A stretch of 64,000 bases of DNA from GCA-2746365 sp963711255 (GTDB taxonomy: Bacteria > Pseudomonadota > Gammaproteobacteria > SZUA-229): assembly GCA_963711255.1 (NCBI GenBank), contig CAVQDO010000035.1, forward strand, positions 197,260 to 261,259. Reading direction: 5' to 3'. Shown piece after piece: positions 8,256 through 17,607 of the stretch. The translations under genes were made by a program, and so were the position numbers. Position 1 is the stretch's first letter; every line of letters starts with the position of its first letter. The notes beneath the pieces are model-generated. The model worked only from the letters and a program-made list of their open reading frames with translations, was not told the DNA's origin and searched no databases.

Positions 8256-11096
8256 TCAGGCAAATATACGTTGTTCGCCTTCACCGATAACATTGTCAAC
8301 ACAGCGTCCGCAAAGTTCAGGATGTTCAGCATTATTACCAATGTCTTCCTGGTGATGCCAGCAGCGCACGCATTTATCGTGGCTGGAAGCGCCTGCCTTG
8401 ATTTTCATGGTGTGGCTGTTGCCATTGCCGTCAGTAATAGCGGCTTCGATACAGTCAGCGCCTGCTTCGCTTATATCTTTAACGCTGGCGGCTGATGTTA
8501 TCAGGACAAAACGAAGTTCTTCTTTTAAAGAATCAAGTTTGTCTTTTAATTCGGCATCAACAAAAAGCGTAACTTCGGCATCAAGCGATGAACCAATGGT
8601 TTTGTTTGTGCGTAAAGCCTCAAGCTCTTTACTGACTGCGGAGCGAACTTCAAGTATGGTTTGCCAGAACGCCATGTTCATGTTTTCACTGGCATCAAGC
8701 GCTGCCAGATCGAGATACCAGTTTTCCAGTAATACAGAATCACTGCGCTCGCCGGGAATAGCCTGCCACAATTCATCGGCGGTAAAAGTCAGGATTGGCG
8801 CAATCCAGCGGCACATGGCTTCGGCAATATGATAAAGCGCAGTTTGCGCTGAGCGGCGAGTAATACTATTGCTCTTTGTTGTGTACTGACGATCCTTGAT
8901 GATATCAAGATAGAAGCCACCAAGATCGACCGTGCAGAAGTGCTGTAGTTTCTGATGAATTAAATGAAAGTTAAATTCTTTGTAAGCGTCAACAATTTCA
9001 TTCTGTAATTCAAGGCATCGCGCAATCGCCCAGCGATCCAGAGAAAGCAGTTCGTTGTTCTGCAGTTTGTCTGTCGCCGGATCGAAGCCGTTCAGGTTGG
9101 CTAACAGAAAACGGGCAGTATTTCTGATGCGGCGATAAGAGTCTGCACTGCGTTTTAAAATTTCATCCGACACGGTCATTTCATTGCTGTAATCGCTGCT
9201 GGCAACCCACAGCCGCAAAATGTCTGCACCTAAAGTGCCAACGATTTTTTGTGGCGCAACAACATTGCCTAATGACTTCGACATTTTTTTACCGTGAGCA
9301 TCAACGGTAAAACCATGTGTTAAAACTTTTTTGTAAGGAGCGACACCATTGATAGCCGTTGAGGTTAACAATGATGACTGGAACCAGCCACGATGCTGGT
9401 CCGAACCTTCAAGATATAAATCGGCAGGGAACGGCAGCTTGCTGCGTTTACCTAATACGCAGGCATGAGTGACGCCTGAGTCAAACCAGACATCCAGCGT
9501 ATCGGTGGTTTTGTCGTATAAGTCAGCGTCGTTGCCTAGCAGCTCACTGGCTTCCATCGAAAACCAGGCTTCGACGCCCAGCTGTTCAATTTTCTTCGCC
9601 ACCTGTTCGATCAGATTCTGGGTATCGGGATGCAGCTCACCGGTTTCTTTATGCACAAATAAAGGAATCGGTACGCCCCAGGTACGCTGCCTGGATATGC
9701 ACCAGTCAGGACGATTGTTCACCATGCTTTCGATACGCGCCTGTCCCCAGTCGGGTAGCCAGGTGGTTTCTTTTATAGCTTTGTTAGCCAGATCGCGTAG
9801 CCCTGCCTGTTCCATGCTGATAAACCACTGTGGTGTGGCGCGAAAAATAATCGGCGTTTTGTGGCGCCAGCAGCAAGGGTAACTGTGCTGCATTTTTTCG
9901 TGTTTCAGTAAAACATGGTTATCTTCTAAAACCTTTAATACTTCCGGGTTGGCCTTGTTAACGTGAACACCGGCAAACAGTTCGGTGTCAGGTAAAAAGA
10001 TGCCGTTGCCAGCAACCGGGTTATACACTTCCAGTCCATAACGGTTGCCGACGATGTAGTCATCCTGGCCATGGCCGGGCGCTGTGTGAACCGCGCCGGT
10101 ACCGGTTTCGGTGGTAACGTGGTCGCCGAGAATGACTGGCACCTGTTTATCGTAAAACGGATGTTTGAGTTGCAGGTTTTCCAGCGCCTGGCCCTGGCAG
10201 CTGGCAAGGCTTTTAGTGTTTTCAAAACCATAGCGCTGCAGCGCACTTTCCGCCAGTGAGCTTTCCAGTATTAAACGCGCCGGACCGTGCTGAGTCTGAA
10301 CCTGAATCAGTTCGTAAGTAAATTCCGGGTGCAGGGCAACCGCCTGATTGGCGGGTAGTGTCCACGGTGTCGTGGTCCAGATGACGGCCGCAATATCGCC
10401 TTCACCCTGGTCACAGTTGAATGCCTTTTCAAAGTCGCTGTTATTAACGGCATTGAACATAACGTCAATCGCGGGAGATTCTTTATCCTGGTATTCCACT
10501 TCGGCTTCAGCCAGTGCCGAGCCGCAATCCAGGCACCAGTGTACCGGTTTGCTGCCCTGATGCAGGTGGCCTTTATCAATGATTTTACCCAGGCTGCGCA
10601 CGATGTCGGCTTCAAACTGGAAGTCCATGGTGAGATAGGGTTTATCCCAGTCACCCTGTACGCCCAGGCGAATGAAATCCTTGCGCTGGCCATCAACCTG
10701 TTTGGCAGCATATTCGCGGCATTTTTCGCGGAAGGTTTTTGCGTCTACCTTGTTGCCGGCTTTACCCACTTTTTTCTCAACCATTAATTCAATGGGCAGG
10801 CCGTGACAGTCCCAGCCGGGAACATAGCGCGCATCGAAACCTTCAATGGTATGACTTTTAACAATAATGTCTTTTAATATTTTATTAACCGCGTGACCGA
10901 TATGTATATCACCATTAGCGTATGGCGGGCCGTCATGCAGGACAAATGTTGGGCGGCCATCACATGCCTGGCGAATTTTTTGATATAAGCCTGAGCTCTG
11001 CCACTGTTTCAGCATTTCAGGCTCGCGGTTAGCCAGATTGCCGCGCATCGGGAAATCAGTATCAGGAAGGTTTAGTGTTGCTTTGTAATCAGTCAT
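8256..11096 (-). CDS. ileS: Isoleucyl-tRNA synthetase
   Basis: The product is 946 residues, the usual size for the bacterial enzyme. It charges tRNA-Ile. The class I signature HIGH is near residue 65 (GDIHIGHAVNKILKD), and KMSKS near residue 602 (HGKKMSKSLGN). The editing domain lies between them (WTTTPWTLPANQ). A C-terminal zinc finger is complete (CVRCWHH then CGRCVDNV). It lies downstream of ribF and upstream of lspA, the same order as in E. coli (ribF-ileS-lspA). No defect was seen. Confidence 0.98.
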   Translation of the reverse strand: MTDYKATLNLPDTDFPMRGNLANREPEMLKQWQSSGLYQKIRQACDGRPTFVLHDGPPYANGDIHIGHAVNKILKDIIVKSHTIEGFDARYVPGWDCHGLPIELMVEKKVGKAGNKVDAKTFREKCREYAAKQVDGQRKDFIRLGVQGDWDKPYLTMDFQFEADIVRSLGKIIDKGHLHQGSKPVHWCLDCGSALAEAEVEYQDKESPAIDVMFNAVNNSDFEKAFNCDQGEGDIAAVIWTTTPWTLPANQAVALHPEFTYELIQVQTQHGPARLILESSLAESALQRYGFENTKSLASCQGQALENLQLKHPFYDKQVPVILGDHVTTETGTGAVHTAPGHGQDDYIVGNRYGLEVYNPVAGNGIFLPDTELFAGVHVNKANPEVLKVLEDNHVLLKHEKMQHSYPCCWRHKTPIIFRATPQWFISMEQAGLRDLANKAIKETTWLPDWGQARIESMVNNRPDWCISRQRTWGVPIPLFVHKETGELHPDTQNLIEQVAKKIEQLGVEAWFSMEASELLGNDADLYDKTTDTLDVWFDSGVTHACVLGKRSKLPFPADLYLEGSDQHRGWFQSSLLTSTAINGVAPYKKVLTHGFTVDAHGKKMSKSLGNVVAPQKIVGTLGADILRLWVASSDYSNEMTVSDEILKRSADSYRRIRNTARFLLANLNGFDPATDKLQNNELLSLDRWAIARCLELQNEIVDAYKEFNFHLIHQKLQHFCTVDLGGFYLDIIKDRQYTTKSNSITRRSAQTALYHIAEAMCRWIAPILTFTADELWQAIPGERSDSVLLENWYLDLAALDASENMNMAFWQTILEVRSAVSKELEALRTNKTIGSSLDAEVTLFVDAELKDKLDSLKEELRFVLITSAASVKDISEAGADCIEAAITDGNGNSHTMKIKAGASSHDKCVRCWHHQEDIGNNAEHPELCGRCVDNVIGEGEQRIFA

Positions 11097-11135
11097 ATAA
11101 AATCAATGAATAGTGAAAGTGAATCAGTCTGCCGA

Positions 11136-12087
11136 CTATTCAGTTTTCATTTTTAATAGTTCGACAGCTTTTTTACAGTCGATCTGTATTTGTTGTTTTA
11201 AATCGTCAAATGAATCGAATTTTTTTTCATCGCGAATTTTGTGCTGGAAGGAAACGCAAACCCGCTCGCCATAAATGGTTTCGTCAAAATCAAATAGATG
11301 CACTTCTAGCTGGACGCGTTCGCCGTCAACCGTCGGCCTGCGACCGAGGTTGGCAATGCCCGCAATATCGCCATGTTTCTTGCTGTGCATGGTAACAGAA
11401 TATACCCCATGAAGTGGCGTTTCTGTGCGCCTTAAATGGATATTTGCGGTGGGAAATCCAATGGTTCGGCCACGTTTGTCGCCATGACTAATGTGGTTGC
11501 AGATAGTGTAAGCACGGCCCAGCATTCTATCGGCCAGGGCGAGTTCATTAGCGATCAGTGCTTTCCTGATTAACGAGCTGCTAACCCGCTGATCGTCGAT
11601 GCAGTGCGAGGCAATACTGGCGACTGAAAAATTATGTTTATTGCCGTATTCCTGCAGCAGCGCGAAATCGCCCTGGCGGTCGCAGCCAAAACGAAAGTCA
11701 TCGCCGATGATAACGGACTTTATTTTTAACTTTTCGATCAGCACCTGCTCAATAAAATCGCTCGGCACTCATGCTTGCCAGTGCCTGGTTAAAATTGAGG
11801 AACAGCAGGAATTCGGGCCGTATGGCATCAGAAAAGCTGGCCAGTGTCTGGATTTTTTCGGCACGATTCATTAATCGTGCGGTGCCTTGTTTGCCTTTGG
11901 TGAAAAACTCCCTCGGTAATGGCTCAAACGTCATCAGGCAACGGTGCGTGTTCAGCCGTTTTGCTTCTGCCGACAGCTGCTCCAGCATCTTCTGGTGGCC
12001 CAGGTGCAGGCCATCGAAATTTCCGATGGTGATAACGCCATTCTGGTGTTCTGTCCGGCAATTATGTAGGCCGCGGATAACTTGCAT
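11136..12087 (-). CDS. ribF: Bifunctional riboflavin kinase/FAD synthetase, with one-base frameshift
   Basis: RibF makes FMN from riboflavin and then FAD. The N-terminal FAD synthetase half reads from 12087 (TIGNFDGLHLGHQ nucleotidyltransferase motif) and then stops early at SAERFY. The rest continues in another frame from about 11760 (DFIEQVLIEKL, then GDDFRFGCDRQGDF and the riboflavin kinase part with GRTIGFPTANIHL). Removing one base at about 11760 gives a continuous 316-residue protein, the normal size, because SAE would join directly to DFIEQV. Since ribF is normally essential, a sequencing or assembly error is the simplest reading; a real disruption is possible only if another FAD synthetase exists. 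It lies just upstream of ileS. Confidence 0.93.
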
Positions 12088-12178
12088 TTCGATAGTGAGA
12101 AGGGTGTCTTAAGGTTAAAAGGTCAGTTTGAGTAGTTAGGGGGTATATCCTACCAGTTACCGGCAATAACAATAAAGT

Positions 12179-13738
12179 TTACGGCTGTTTTTTTAACTGG
12201 CCGAGGCGAAAGCCCTGTAACCAGAGCATTAAAAAGTAGATGAAAACTGCCACGGTAATGATAAAGGCCAGGTTTGTTACGCGATCGATTAGTGACCACT
12301 GGCTCCACTGAATAATAGTCGGGTTCAGCCAGATTACTGCAGCCGCCATGGCAATCGTTGCGATAGCAATGCGGAACAGCCACGCCAGCCAGCCGTCCTG
12401 CGGGGTGAAAATCGCTTTATCGCGCAGACCGCTGTATAACAGTATGGCATTGATATAGGCTGAAAAACTGGTCGCCAGTGCCAGGCCGACATGGGGCGCT
12501 TCATAATCGAACATCACCATTGGGATAACAAACAGCAGGTTCAGCACCATATTGCATACCATGGCGATAATGCCGATACGCACCGGGGTGCGGGTATCCT
12601 GCCGTGCGTAGTAGCCGGGTGCCAGTATTTTGATAACCACCAGCGCCGGCAGACCCAGCATATAAGCCATCAGGCTTAAGCTGGCAAAATAGGTGTCATT
12701 CGTAGTGAATTTGCCGTAGCCAAACAATGTCGACAGGATAGGTGCCGCCAGGATAAACAGGCCGACACAGGCTGGAATGGTAATAAAGGTAACCAGCCGC
12801 AGCGCCCAGTTGAGCGTCTGGTTAAACTGCTCGCCAGAGGCCCGGGCATGCTGCTGCGACAGGGTAGGCAGTATCACCGTGGCGATGGCGATGCCCAGCA
12901 CACCAAGCGGAAATTCCAGCAGGCGGTCGGAATAATACAGCCAGGTAACGCTGCCGGTAATCAGGAATGAAGCAATCACGGTATCCAGCAATAGATTAAT
13001 CTGAGCCACGGAAGAGCCAAAAATGGCCGGAATCATTAACTTGCCAATTTTTCGAATTCCGGCATGCTTGCGATTAAATTTGGGTGTCGGCATCAGCCCC
13101 AGTTTTAGCAGTGACGGAAACTGAATGACCAGCTGCGCGACACCGGCAAGAGCCACGCCCCAGGCCAGGGCCATTAACGGCTGTTCAAAGTAGGGCGCCA
13201 GGAAAAAGACTGAGCCGATCAGGCAGATATTCAATAGTACGGGCGTGAAGGCCGGAACGGCGAACTGGTGATAACTGTTCAGTATGCCGCCGGCAAATGC
13301 CACCAGGGCGATAAAAAAGATATAAGGGAAAGTGATGCGCAATAAATCGGCGGTTAACTGAAATTGCTCTGCATTACTGCTGAAACCGGGGGCAAAGAGA
13401 TAAACCAGTGCCGGCGCAAAGACCATGCCCAGTATCGATAAAATCAGCAGAAAGCCGCCAAGGGTACCGGCAACGTGGTCAACCAGGTCTTTCAGCGAGG
13501 CTTTATCGTGTTTTTCCCTGTATTCGGCAAAGACCGGAACAAACGCCAGTGAAAATGCGCCTTCAGCGAACAGGCGGCGCATAAAATTAGGGATTTTGAA
13601 GGCAACCAGGAAAGCATCGGTACCCCCGGAAGCGCCAAAAAACGTGGCCAGCGTGATGTCGCGTAACAGGCCGAGAACCCTTGATAGCAGTGTCATTCCG
13701 CCCACGGTAAAGGTGGAACGCAGTAATTTTGTGCTCAG
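12179..13738 (-). CDS. murJ: Lipid II flippase MurJ (MviN)
   Basis: MurJ flips lipid II across the inner membrane for peptidoglycan synthesis. The protein has about 14 hydrophobic segments and the N-terminal signature GGMTLLSRVLGLLRDITLA. The first conventional start is GTG at 13705, but that leaves out the usual first residues and has no ribosome binding site. A CTG at 13738 is in frame, is preceded at six bases by GGAG, and adds STKLLRSTFTV, which matches the usual MurJ N-terminus (519 residues against 511 in E. coli). I therefore take CTG as the likely start. The rpsT gene diverges on the other side, as in many gammaproteobacteria. Confidence 0.93.
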   Translation of the reverse strand: MSTKLLRSTFTVGGMTLLSRVLGLLRDITLATFFGASGGTDAFLVAFKIPNFMRRLFAEGAFSLAFVPVFAEYREKHDKASLKDLVDHVAGTLGGFLLILSILGMVFAPALVYLFAPGFSSNAEQFQLTADLLRITFPYIFFIALVAFAGGILNSYHQFAVPAFTPVLLNICLIGSVFFLAPYFEQPLMALAWGVALAGVAQLVIQFPSLLKLGLMPTPKFNRKHAGIRKIGKLMIPAIFGSSVAQINLLLDTVIASFLITGSVTWLYYSDRLLEFPLGVLGIAIATVILPTLSQQHARASGEQFNQTLNWALRLVTFITIPACVGLFILAAPILSTLFGYGKFTTNDTYFASLSLMAYMLGLPALVVIKILAPGYYARQDTRTPVRIGIIAMVCNMVLNLLFVIPMVMFDYEAPHVGLALATSFSAYINAILLYSGLRDKAIFTPQDGWLAWLFRIAIATIAMAAAVIWLNPTIIQWSQWSLIDRVTNLAFIITVAVFIYFLMLWLQGFRLGQLKKQP

Positions 13739-13860
13739 GGTCGTCTCCTTAAATTAAGCGCGGTTCATCTGGCTAATGGTCTGATGGCGAGATTGTACCT
13801 GTTGCCAGTGTTTTTCTAAACCTGTATTTCTCTCTGCCGGACTATCAGTATCGATTTTTG

Positions 13861-13889
13861 TTGACAATTTAACGAAAAACAGGCATCCT
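13861..13889 (+). promoter_or_regulatory. Sigma-70-type promoter of rpsT
   Basis: A perfect -35 TTGACA at 13861-13866 is followed after 17 bases by CATCCT at 13884-13889, a weak -10. The bases just after it are GC-rich (ACGCCC), a discriminator of the type seen at growth-rate-controlled ribosomal promoters. It lies 33 bases before the rpsT start. Confidence 0.6.
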
Positions 13890-13921
13890 ACGCCCTCTTT
13901 TTTTCAAGATGGTTTAAGACA

Positions 13922-14185
13922 GTGGCAAATACAGCTTCAGCAAAAAAACGCGCCAGACAGGCGGAAGGTAATCGCACTCGCAACGTAGGTGTTCGCTCAA
14001 TGATGCGTACTTATATTAAACGAGTTTACTACGCGATAGAAGCTGGTGATAAGTCTGCAGCGGAAGCGGCATACAAAATTGCTACGCCGATGATTGACCG
14101 TGTTGCAGGCAAAGGTCTGATTCATGCTAACAAGGCAGCGCGTACTAAAAGTCGCATGAATAACAATATTCGTTCAATGGCGTAA
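13922..14185 (+). CDS. rpsT: 30S ribosomal protein S20
   Basis: The product is 87 residues, basic, with the S20 signature ANTASAKKRARQAEGNRTRN at the start and IHANKAARTKSRM near the end. S20 binds 16S rRNA early in 30S assembly. The start is GTG at 13922, an unusual start that is common for rpsT (TTG in E. coli) and part of its translational autoregulation. It diverges from murJ and is followed by a clear intrinsic terminator, so it is a single-gene unit. Confidence 0.97.
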   Translation: MANTASAKKRARQAEGNRTRNVGVRSMMRTYIKRVYYAIEAGDKSAAEAAYKIATPMIDRVAGKGLIHANKAARTKSRMNNNIRSMA

Positions 14186-14211
14186 GTTTTTAACTTATTC
14201 TTTTGATCAGG

Positions 14212-14240
14212 AAGCCGGGCTGATTCAGTCCGGCTTTTTT
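14212..14240 (+). terminator. Intrinsic terminator of rpsT
   Basis: AAGCCGG and its complement CCGGCTT flank a loop of about a dozen bases and are followed by a run of T. It is 27 bases after the rpsT stop. Confidence 0.85.
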
Positions 14241-14275
14241 GTTGCCTGTATTATTTGATTAGTTCTTTTGGTATT

Positions 14276-15002
14276 GTGTTTTATATTCCCCTTTGGCGTT
14301 AATATTTTCTCTTGATTGTTTACTTTGGCATTGCGGTTCTCGCACCGCGGGCGAGTTACTCTTTTGCTACAGCCCAAAAGAGTAACCAGAAAAGGCCGCC
14401 GCTGACTCGATAGCCCCGGGAGAAGCGTCCGGGGAACCTGAATTTGAGGGTATCTGTTCTTTTGGCGTTAGTGTTTGCTTAAAGTGTTATTGCTTACTTT
14501 GGCCCGAGCCGCCCCGATACGCCGTCCGGGCGTAGCGGGGCTAAATCCGCCGTCCATGGCGGATTTGCTCTACGAGTTGGCAAATTCAGCTATCGAAGGC
14601 GGAAGAGTCAAGGTCAAAAACAGAGTCAACAGCACCAGCTAGAACACAGCAAAAAACATGGCGCGCAGCGCCATAGCTGGAGAAGCTTTTGTTTCGTTTC
14701 TATTTTTGTTTATCTCCCCTTTTGTTTGCTGACTTTGGGGGCATTGGTAGAGCAATTTCGCCATGGACGGCGAAATTAGTGATGCTGCGCCCGGACGGCG
14801 CATCAGCACGGGCTCGTAGGCAATGACCCCAAAGTCAGGTACCCCGGACGCTTCTCCCGGGGCAAACAAGTCGGGGCGGCACTTTTCTGGTTACTCTTTT
14901 GTTGCTGCTGACAAAAGAGTAACTCGCCCGCGGTGCGAGAACCGCAAGGCCAAAGTAAACAGTCAACAGAAAATATTAATGTCAAAGGGGAGTGTAAAGC
15001 AC
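14276..15002. repeat. MITE-like palindromic element, copy A (about 0.73 kb)
   Basis: A gene-free element bounded by long terminal inverted repeats of about 90 bases. The left end runs GTGTTTTATATT ... TTTGGCGTTAATATTTTCT ... GTTTACTTTGGC ... CGCACCGCGGGCGAGTTACT; the right end carries the reverse complement up to about 15002. Inner parts are also inversely repeated (around CCGTCCATGGCGG and CCGCCATGGACGG-like blocks), so the whole element can fold on itself. A near-identical copy lies at 35955-36681. No transposase is encoded, so it would be non-autonomous or a structured repeat. Short reading frames inside are not genes. Confidence 0.8.
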
Positions 15003-15076
15003 GAAACCACAGGAGCATTACTCAATAACCGTAAATGCTATACAAATAAACAATAATAAAGCTGAGTAAAATTTAA

Positions 15077-15145
15077 AGAGTAACTCGCCCGCGGTGCGAG
15101 AACCGCAAGGCCAAAGTAAACAATAACAAGAAAATATTAACGCCA
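15077..15145. repeat. Solo end of the MITE-like element (copy C)
   Basis: This stretch repeats the right terminal inverted repeat of element A (AGAGTAACTCGCCCGCGGTG, then CCGCAAGGCCAAAGTAAAC and AAAATATTAACGCC). It lies only 75 bases beyond copy A, pointing the same way, and no partner end is seen. It looks like the remnant of a second insertion or a tandem duplication of one end. Confidence 0.75.
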
Positions 15146-15199
15146 GGCCAGCGGTGAAAAAGAAAAGGTAATGGCAGAGGCAATCACCCAGAAGAAAAA

Positions 15200-16324
15200 C
15201 TACAATAAAACCAGATTATCCCGATGAATCAATTCCGCCTCAACAACATAACCCAGAACCCCCTCAATTTTCTCGCTGCTTAATCCCTTAATCTGCTGAC
15301 TTTCAATGGAAGAATAATTAACCAGCCCACGGGCAATTTCAGTACCGTCCTGATTAATGCAGCTGACCACTGCACCGCGCTGGAAGTTGCCCTCAACATT
15401 AGAAACGCCAACAGCCAGCAGGCTGACGCCTTTTTTCAAAACGGCTTTGCTGGCACCTGCATCAAGATGAATTCTGCCGGATACTTTTAGCTGGTTGGCC
15501 ATCCACTGCTTACGTGCTGTTAGCGGTTCGTTGTCCGCGGTAAGCAGGGTACCGATGTTTTCGCCCTGTGCTAATTTTTGCAGTATGTCAGGTTCTCTGC
15601 CGGAGGCGATGATGGTGTTGGCGCCTGATCGGGCAGCACGCTGGGCGGCGGTAATTTTTGTTCGCATGCCACCCTGGCCGAGGGCACCACTGCCGCCGGC
15701 CATGGCCAACAGGCTGCTGTCGCTGGCGTTGGCAGTGCTGATTAATTTAGCGTCATCGTTATTGCGTGGGTCTTTATCGAACAGGCCCTGCTGATCGGTA
15801 AGAATGACCAGGGTGTCGGCTTCTACCAGGTTGCTGACCAGTGCGCCCAGGGTGTCGTTATCACCAAAACGAATTTCATCTGTTGCCACGGTGTCGTTTT
15901 CATTGATGATTGGAATTGCGCCAAGACTTAATAATGTTTTTAGTGTGCTGCGGGCGTTGAGGTAGCGCTGGCGGTTGCCCAGGTCTTCGTGCGTCAGCAA
16001 TACCTGTGCGGTATGTATGTCGTGTTTTTTGAAGCAGCTTTCAAAATGCTGTATCAGTCCCATCTGGCCGAGTGCTGCTGCCGCCTGCAGTTCGTGCAGT
16101 GCGTGTGGGCGCTTTTTCCAGCCGATGCGGGCCATGCCCTCGGCTACGGCGCCGGAGGAGACCAGCAGGACTTCCTTACCGGCAGCACGCAGCAGGGAAA
16201 TCTGTTCTACCCATGACTGGATTGCCTCGGTGTTGAGGCCGCGGCCGTCATTGGTGATTAGCGCGCTGCCAATTTTTATTACCCAGCGTTTTGAATTCGC
16301 CAGTGTCTTACGCGTTGTCATCAT
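15200..16324 (-). CDS. proB: Glutamate 5-kinase
   Basis: The product is 374 residues. It phosphorylates glutamate in the first step of proline synthesis. The amino acid kinase domain occupies residues 1-260 (WVIKIGSALITNDGRGLN, then LLVSSGAVAEG, INENDTVATDEIRFGDND and GGMRTKI). A C-terminal PUA domain follows from about residue 280. The length matches the two-domain form. It overlaps the end of obgE by 17 bases, so the two are co-transcribed; the obgE-proB order is normal in gammaproteobacteria. The proA partner is not in the window. Confidence 0.96.
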   Translation of the reverse strand: MMTTRKTLANSKRWVIKIGSALITNDGRGLNTEAIQSWVEQISLLRAAGKEVLLVSSGAVAEGMARIGWKKRPHALHELQAAAALGQMGLIQHFESCFKKHDIHTAQVLLTHEDLGNRQRYLNARSTLKTLLSLGAIPIINENDTVATDEIRFGDNDTLGALVSNLVEADTLVILTDQQGLFDKDPRNNDDAKLISTANASDSSLLAMAGGSGALGQGGMRTKITAAQRAARSGANTIIASGREPDILQKLAQGENIGTLLTADNEPLTARKQWMANQLKVSGRIHLDAGASKAVLKKGVSLLAVGVSNVEGNFQRGAVVSCINQDGTEIARGLVNYSSIESQQIKGLSSEKIEGVLGYVVEAELIHRDNLVLL

Positions 16325-17393
16325 CTTGCTCGTTTATAGGCTCTTCCTGTGGCGTGTTGCTCAGTTCCAGTTCCTGCGCTTTTTCTTTATCCAGCTCAAG
16401 CTGCTGCATAATATCAAAAGCCAGTTTATCGGTGCCGGTTTTGCTGATTGCAGAGATGCAATACACAGGGCCCTGCCAGTTGAGCCGCTGGACTATTTCA
16501 TCCTGTTTGGCCTTTAGTTCATCTTCTTCGAGCAGGTCTATTTTATTGAGCACCAGCCAGCGGGGTTTATTTACCAGTTCGTGGCTGTAGCTGTCCAGCT
16601 CGTTAATGATGACTTCGGCCTGCTCTACCGGGTCGCTGCCATCATAGGGGACAAGGTCGATAATATGCAGCAGCAGACCGGTGCGAGACAGGTGTTTTAA
16701 AAATTGAATGCCGAGGCCGGCGCCTTCCGAGGCGCCTTCAATAATGCCGGGAATATCTGCGATGACAAAACTCTGGTTCATGCCGACCCGCACCACGCCC
16801 AGATTGGGGAACAGGGTGGTGAAAGGGTAGTTTGCCACTTTAGGTCGCGCGGCTGAAACAGAGCGAATAAAGGTTGATTTGCCCGCATTGGGCAGGCCCA
16901 GCAGGCCAACGTCAGCCAGTACTTTTAGTTCCAGGCGCAAATTTCGGCGTTCGCCGGGTGAACCTGGTGTGCATTTTCTGGGTGCCTGGTTTACCGAGCT
17001 TTTATAGCGGGTGTTGCCAAGGCCATGAAAACCACCCTGGGCGACTTTTACTTTTTGATCATTTTCGGTGATGTCGCCAATCAGTTCGTCAATGTCGTCA
17101 TCATAAATCTGGGTGCCGATTGGAACCGGAATAAACAGGTCGTCGCCGCCTTTACCGGTCATTTTTGCACCGGCGCCGCGCAGGCCTGATTCAGCTGTAT
17201 AGGTGCGAACGTGACGGAAGTCAGCCAGGGTATTGATGTCGTGATCGCCGACCAGGTAGACGCTGCCGCCATCGCCGCCGTCGCCGCCATCAGGGCCGCC
17301 ATACTGAATGAATTTTTCACGACGAAAGCTGACCACGCCTGTGCCGCCGTCTCCGGCTATTACATGTATGGTTGCTTCATCTACAAAACGCAT
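16308..17393 (-). CDS. obgE: Obg family GTPase ObgE/CgtA
   Basis: The product is 361 residues. The glycine-rich Obg fold occupies residues 1-158 (VSFRREKFIQYGGPDGGDGG). The GTPase domain follows with the P-loop GLPNAGKST at about residue 166, switch regions (ANYPFTTLFPNLG, ADIPGIIEGA), NKID and SAIS. It is a ribosome-associated GTPase involved in 50S assembly and the stringent response. An acidic C-terminal tail is present. It lies in the L21-L27-Obg order and overlaps proB. Confidence 0.97.
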   Translation of the reverse strand: MRFVDEATIHVIAGDGGTGVVSFRREKFIQYGGPDGGDGGDGGSVYLVGDHDINTLADFRHVRTYTAESGLRGAGAKMTGKGGDDLFIPVPIGTQIYDDDIDELIGDITENDQKVKVAQGGFHGLGNTRYKSSVNQAPRKCTPGSPGERRNLRLELKVLADVGLLGLPNAGKSTFIRSVSAARPKVANYPFTTLFPNLGVVRVGMNQSFVIADIPGIIEGASEGAGLGIQFLKHLSRTGLLLHIIDLVPYDGSDPVEQAEVIINELDSYSHELVNKPRWLVLNKIDLLEEDELKAKQDEIVQRLNWQGPVYCISAISKTGTDKLAFDIMQQLELDKEKAQELELSNTPQEEPINEQDDDNA

Positions 17394-17465
17394 GGTTTTT
17401 CTCGTTGTTCAGTTGTTGCGGTATGGATTGCTAGTTTATCTTAAAAATCAGGTGCTTAGATTATT

Positions 17466-17533
17466 CGTCATTGCGAGGCTCGAAGCAATCTCTAATCGGT
17501 AGCGATTTGCAGTTACAGAGATTGCCGCGCTTC
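17466..17533. repeat. REP-like stem-loop repeat
   Basis: GTCATTGCGAGGCTCGAAGC followed by GCAATCTCT (17485-17493) and its inverse AGAGATTGC (17517-17525) matches the type of palindromic GTCATTGCGAG repeat found scattered between genes in many proteobacteria. It sits between rpmA and obgE, next to the rpmA terminator. It is a non-coding repeat rather than a gene. Confidence 0.6.
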
Positions 17534-17555
17534 TTAGCTGGATCTGTACAGGCAT

Positions 17556-17583
17556 AAAAAAAGCCCCATGCGGGGCTTTTTCT
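17556..17583 (-). terminator. Terminator after rpmA
   Basis: AAGCCCCATGCGGGGCTT at 17561-17578 with T-runs on both sides; on the minus strand it lies 25 bases after the rpmA stop and ends the L21-L27 transcript. ObgE may therefore have its own promoter in the 17394-17550 gap. Confidence 0.85.
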
Positions 17584-17607
17584 TAACCGCATTGGTGTCA
17601 GCAACAA

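Noticed and set aside
11749..12087. A separate 112-residue protein in front of ribF
   Set aside because: It is the N-terminal part of RibF, separated by a one-base shift.
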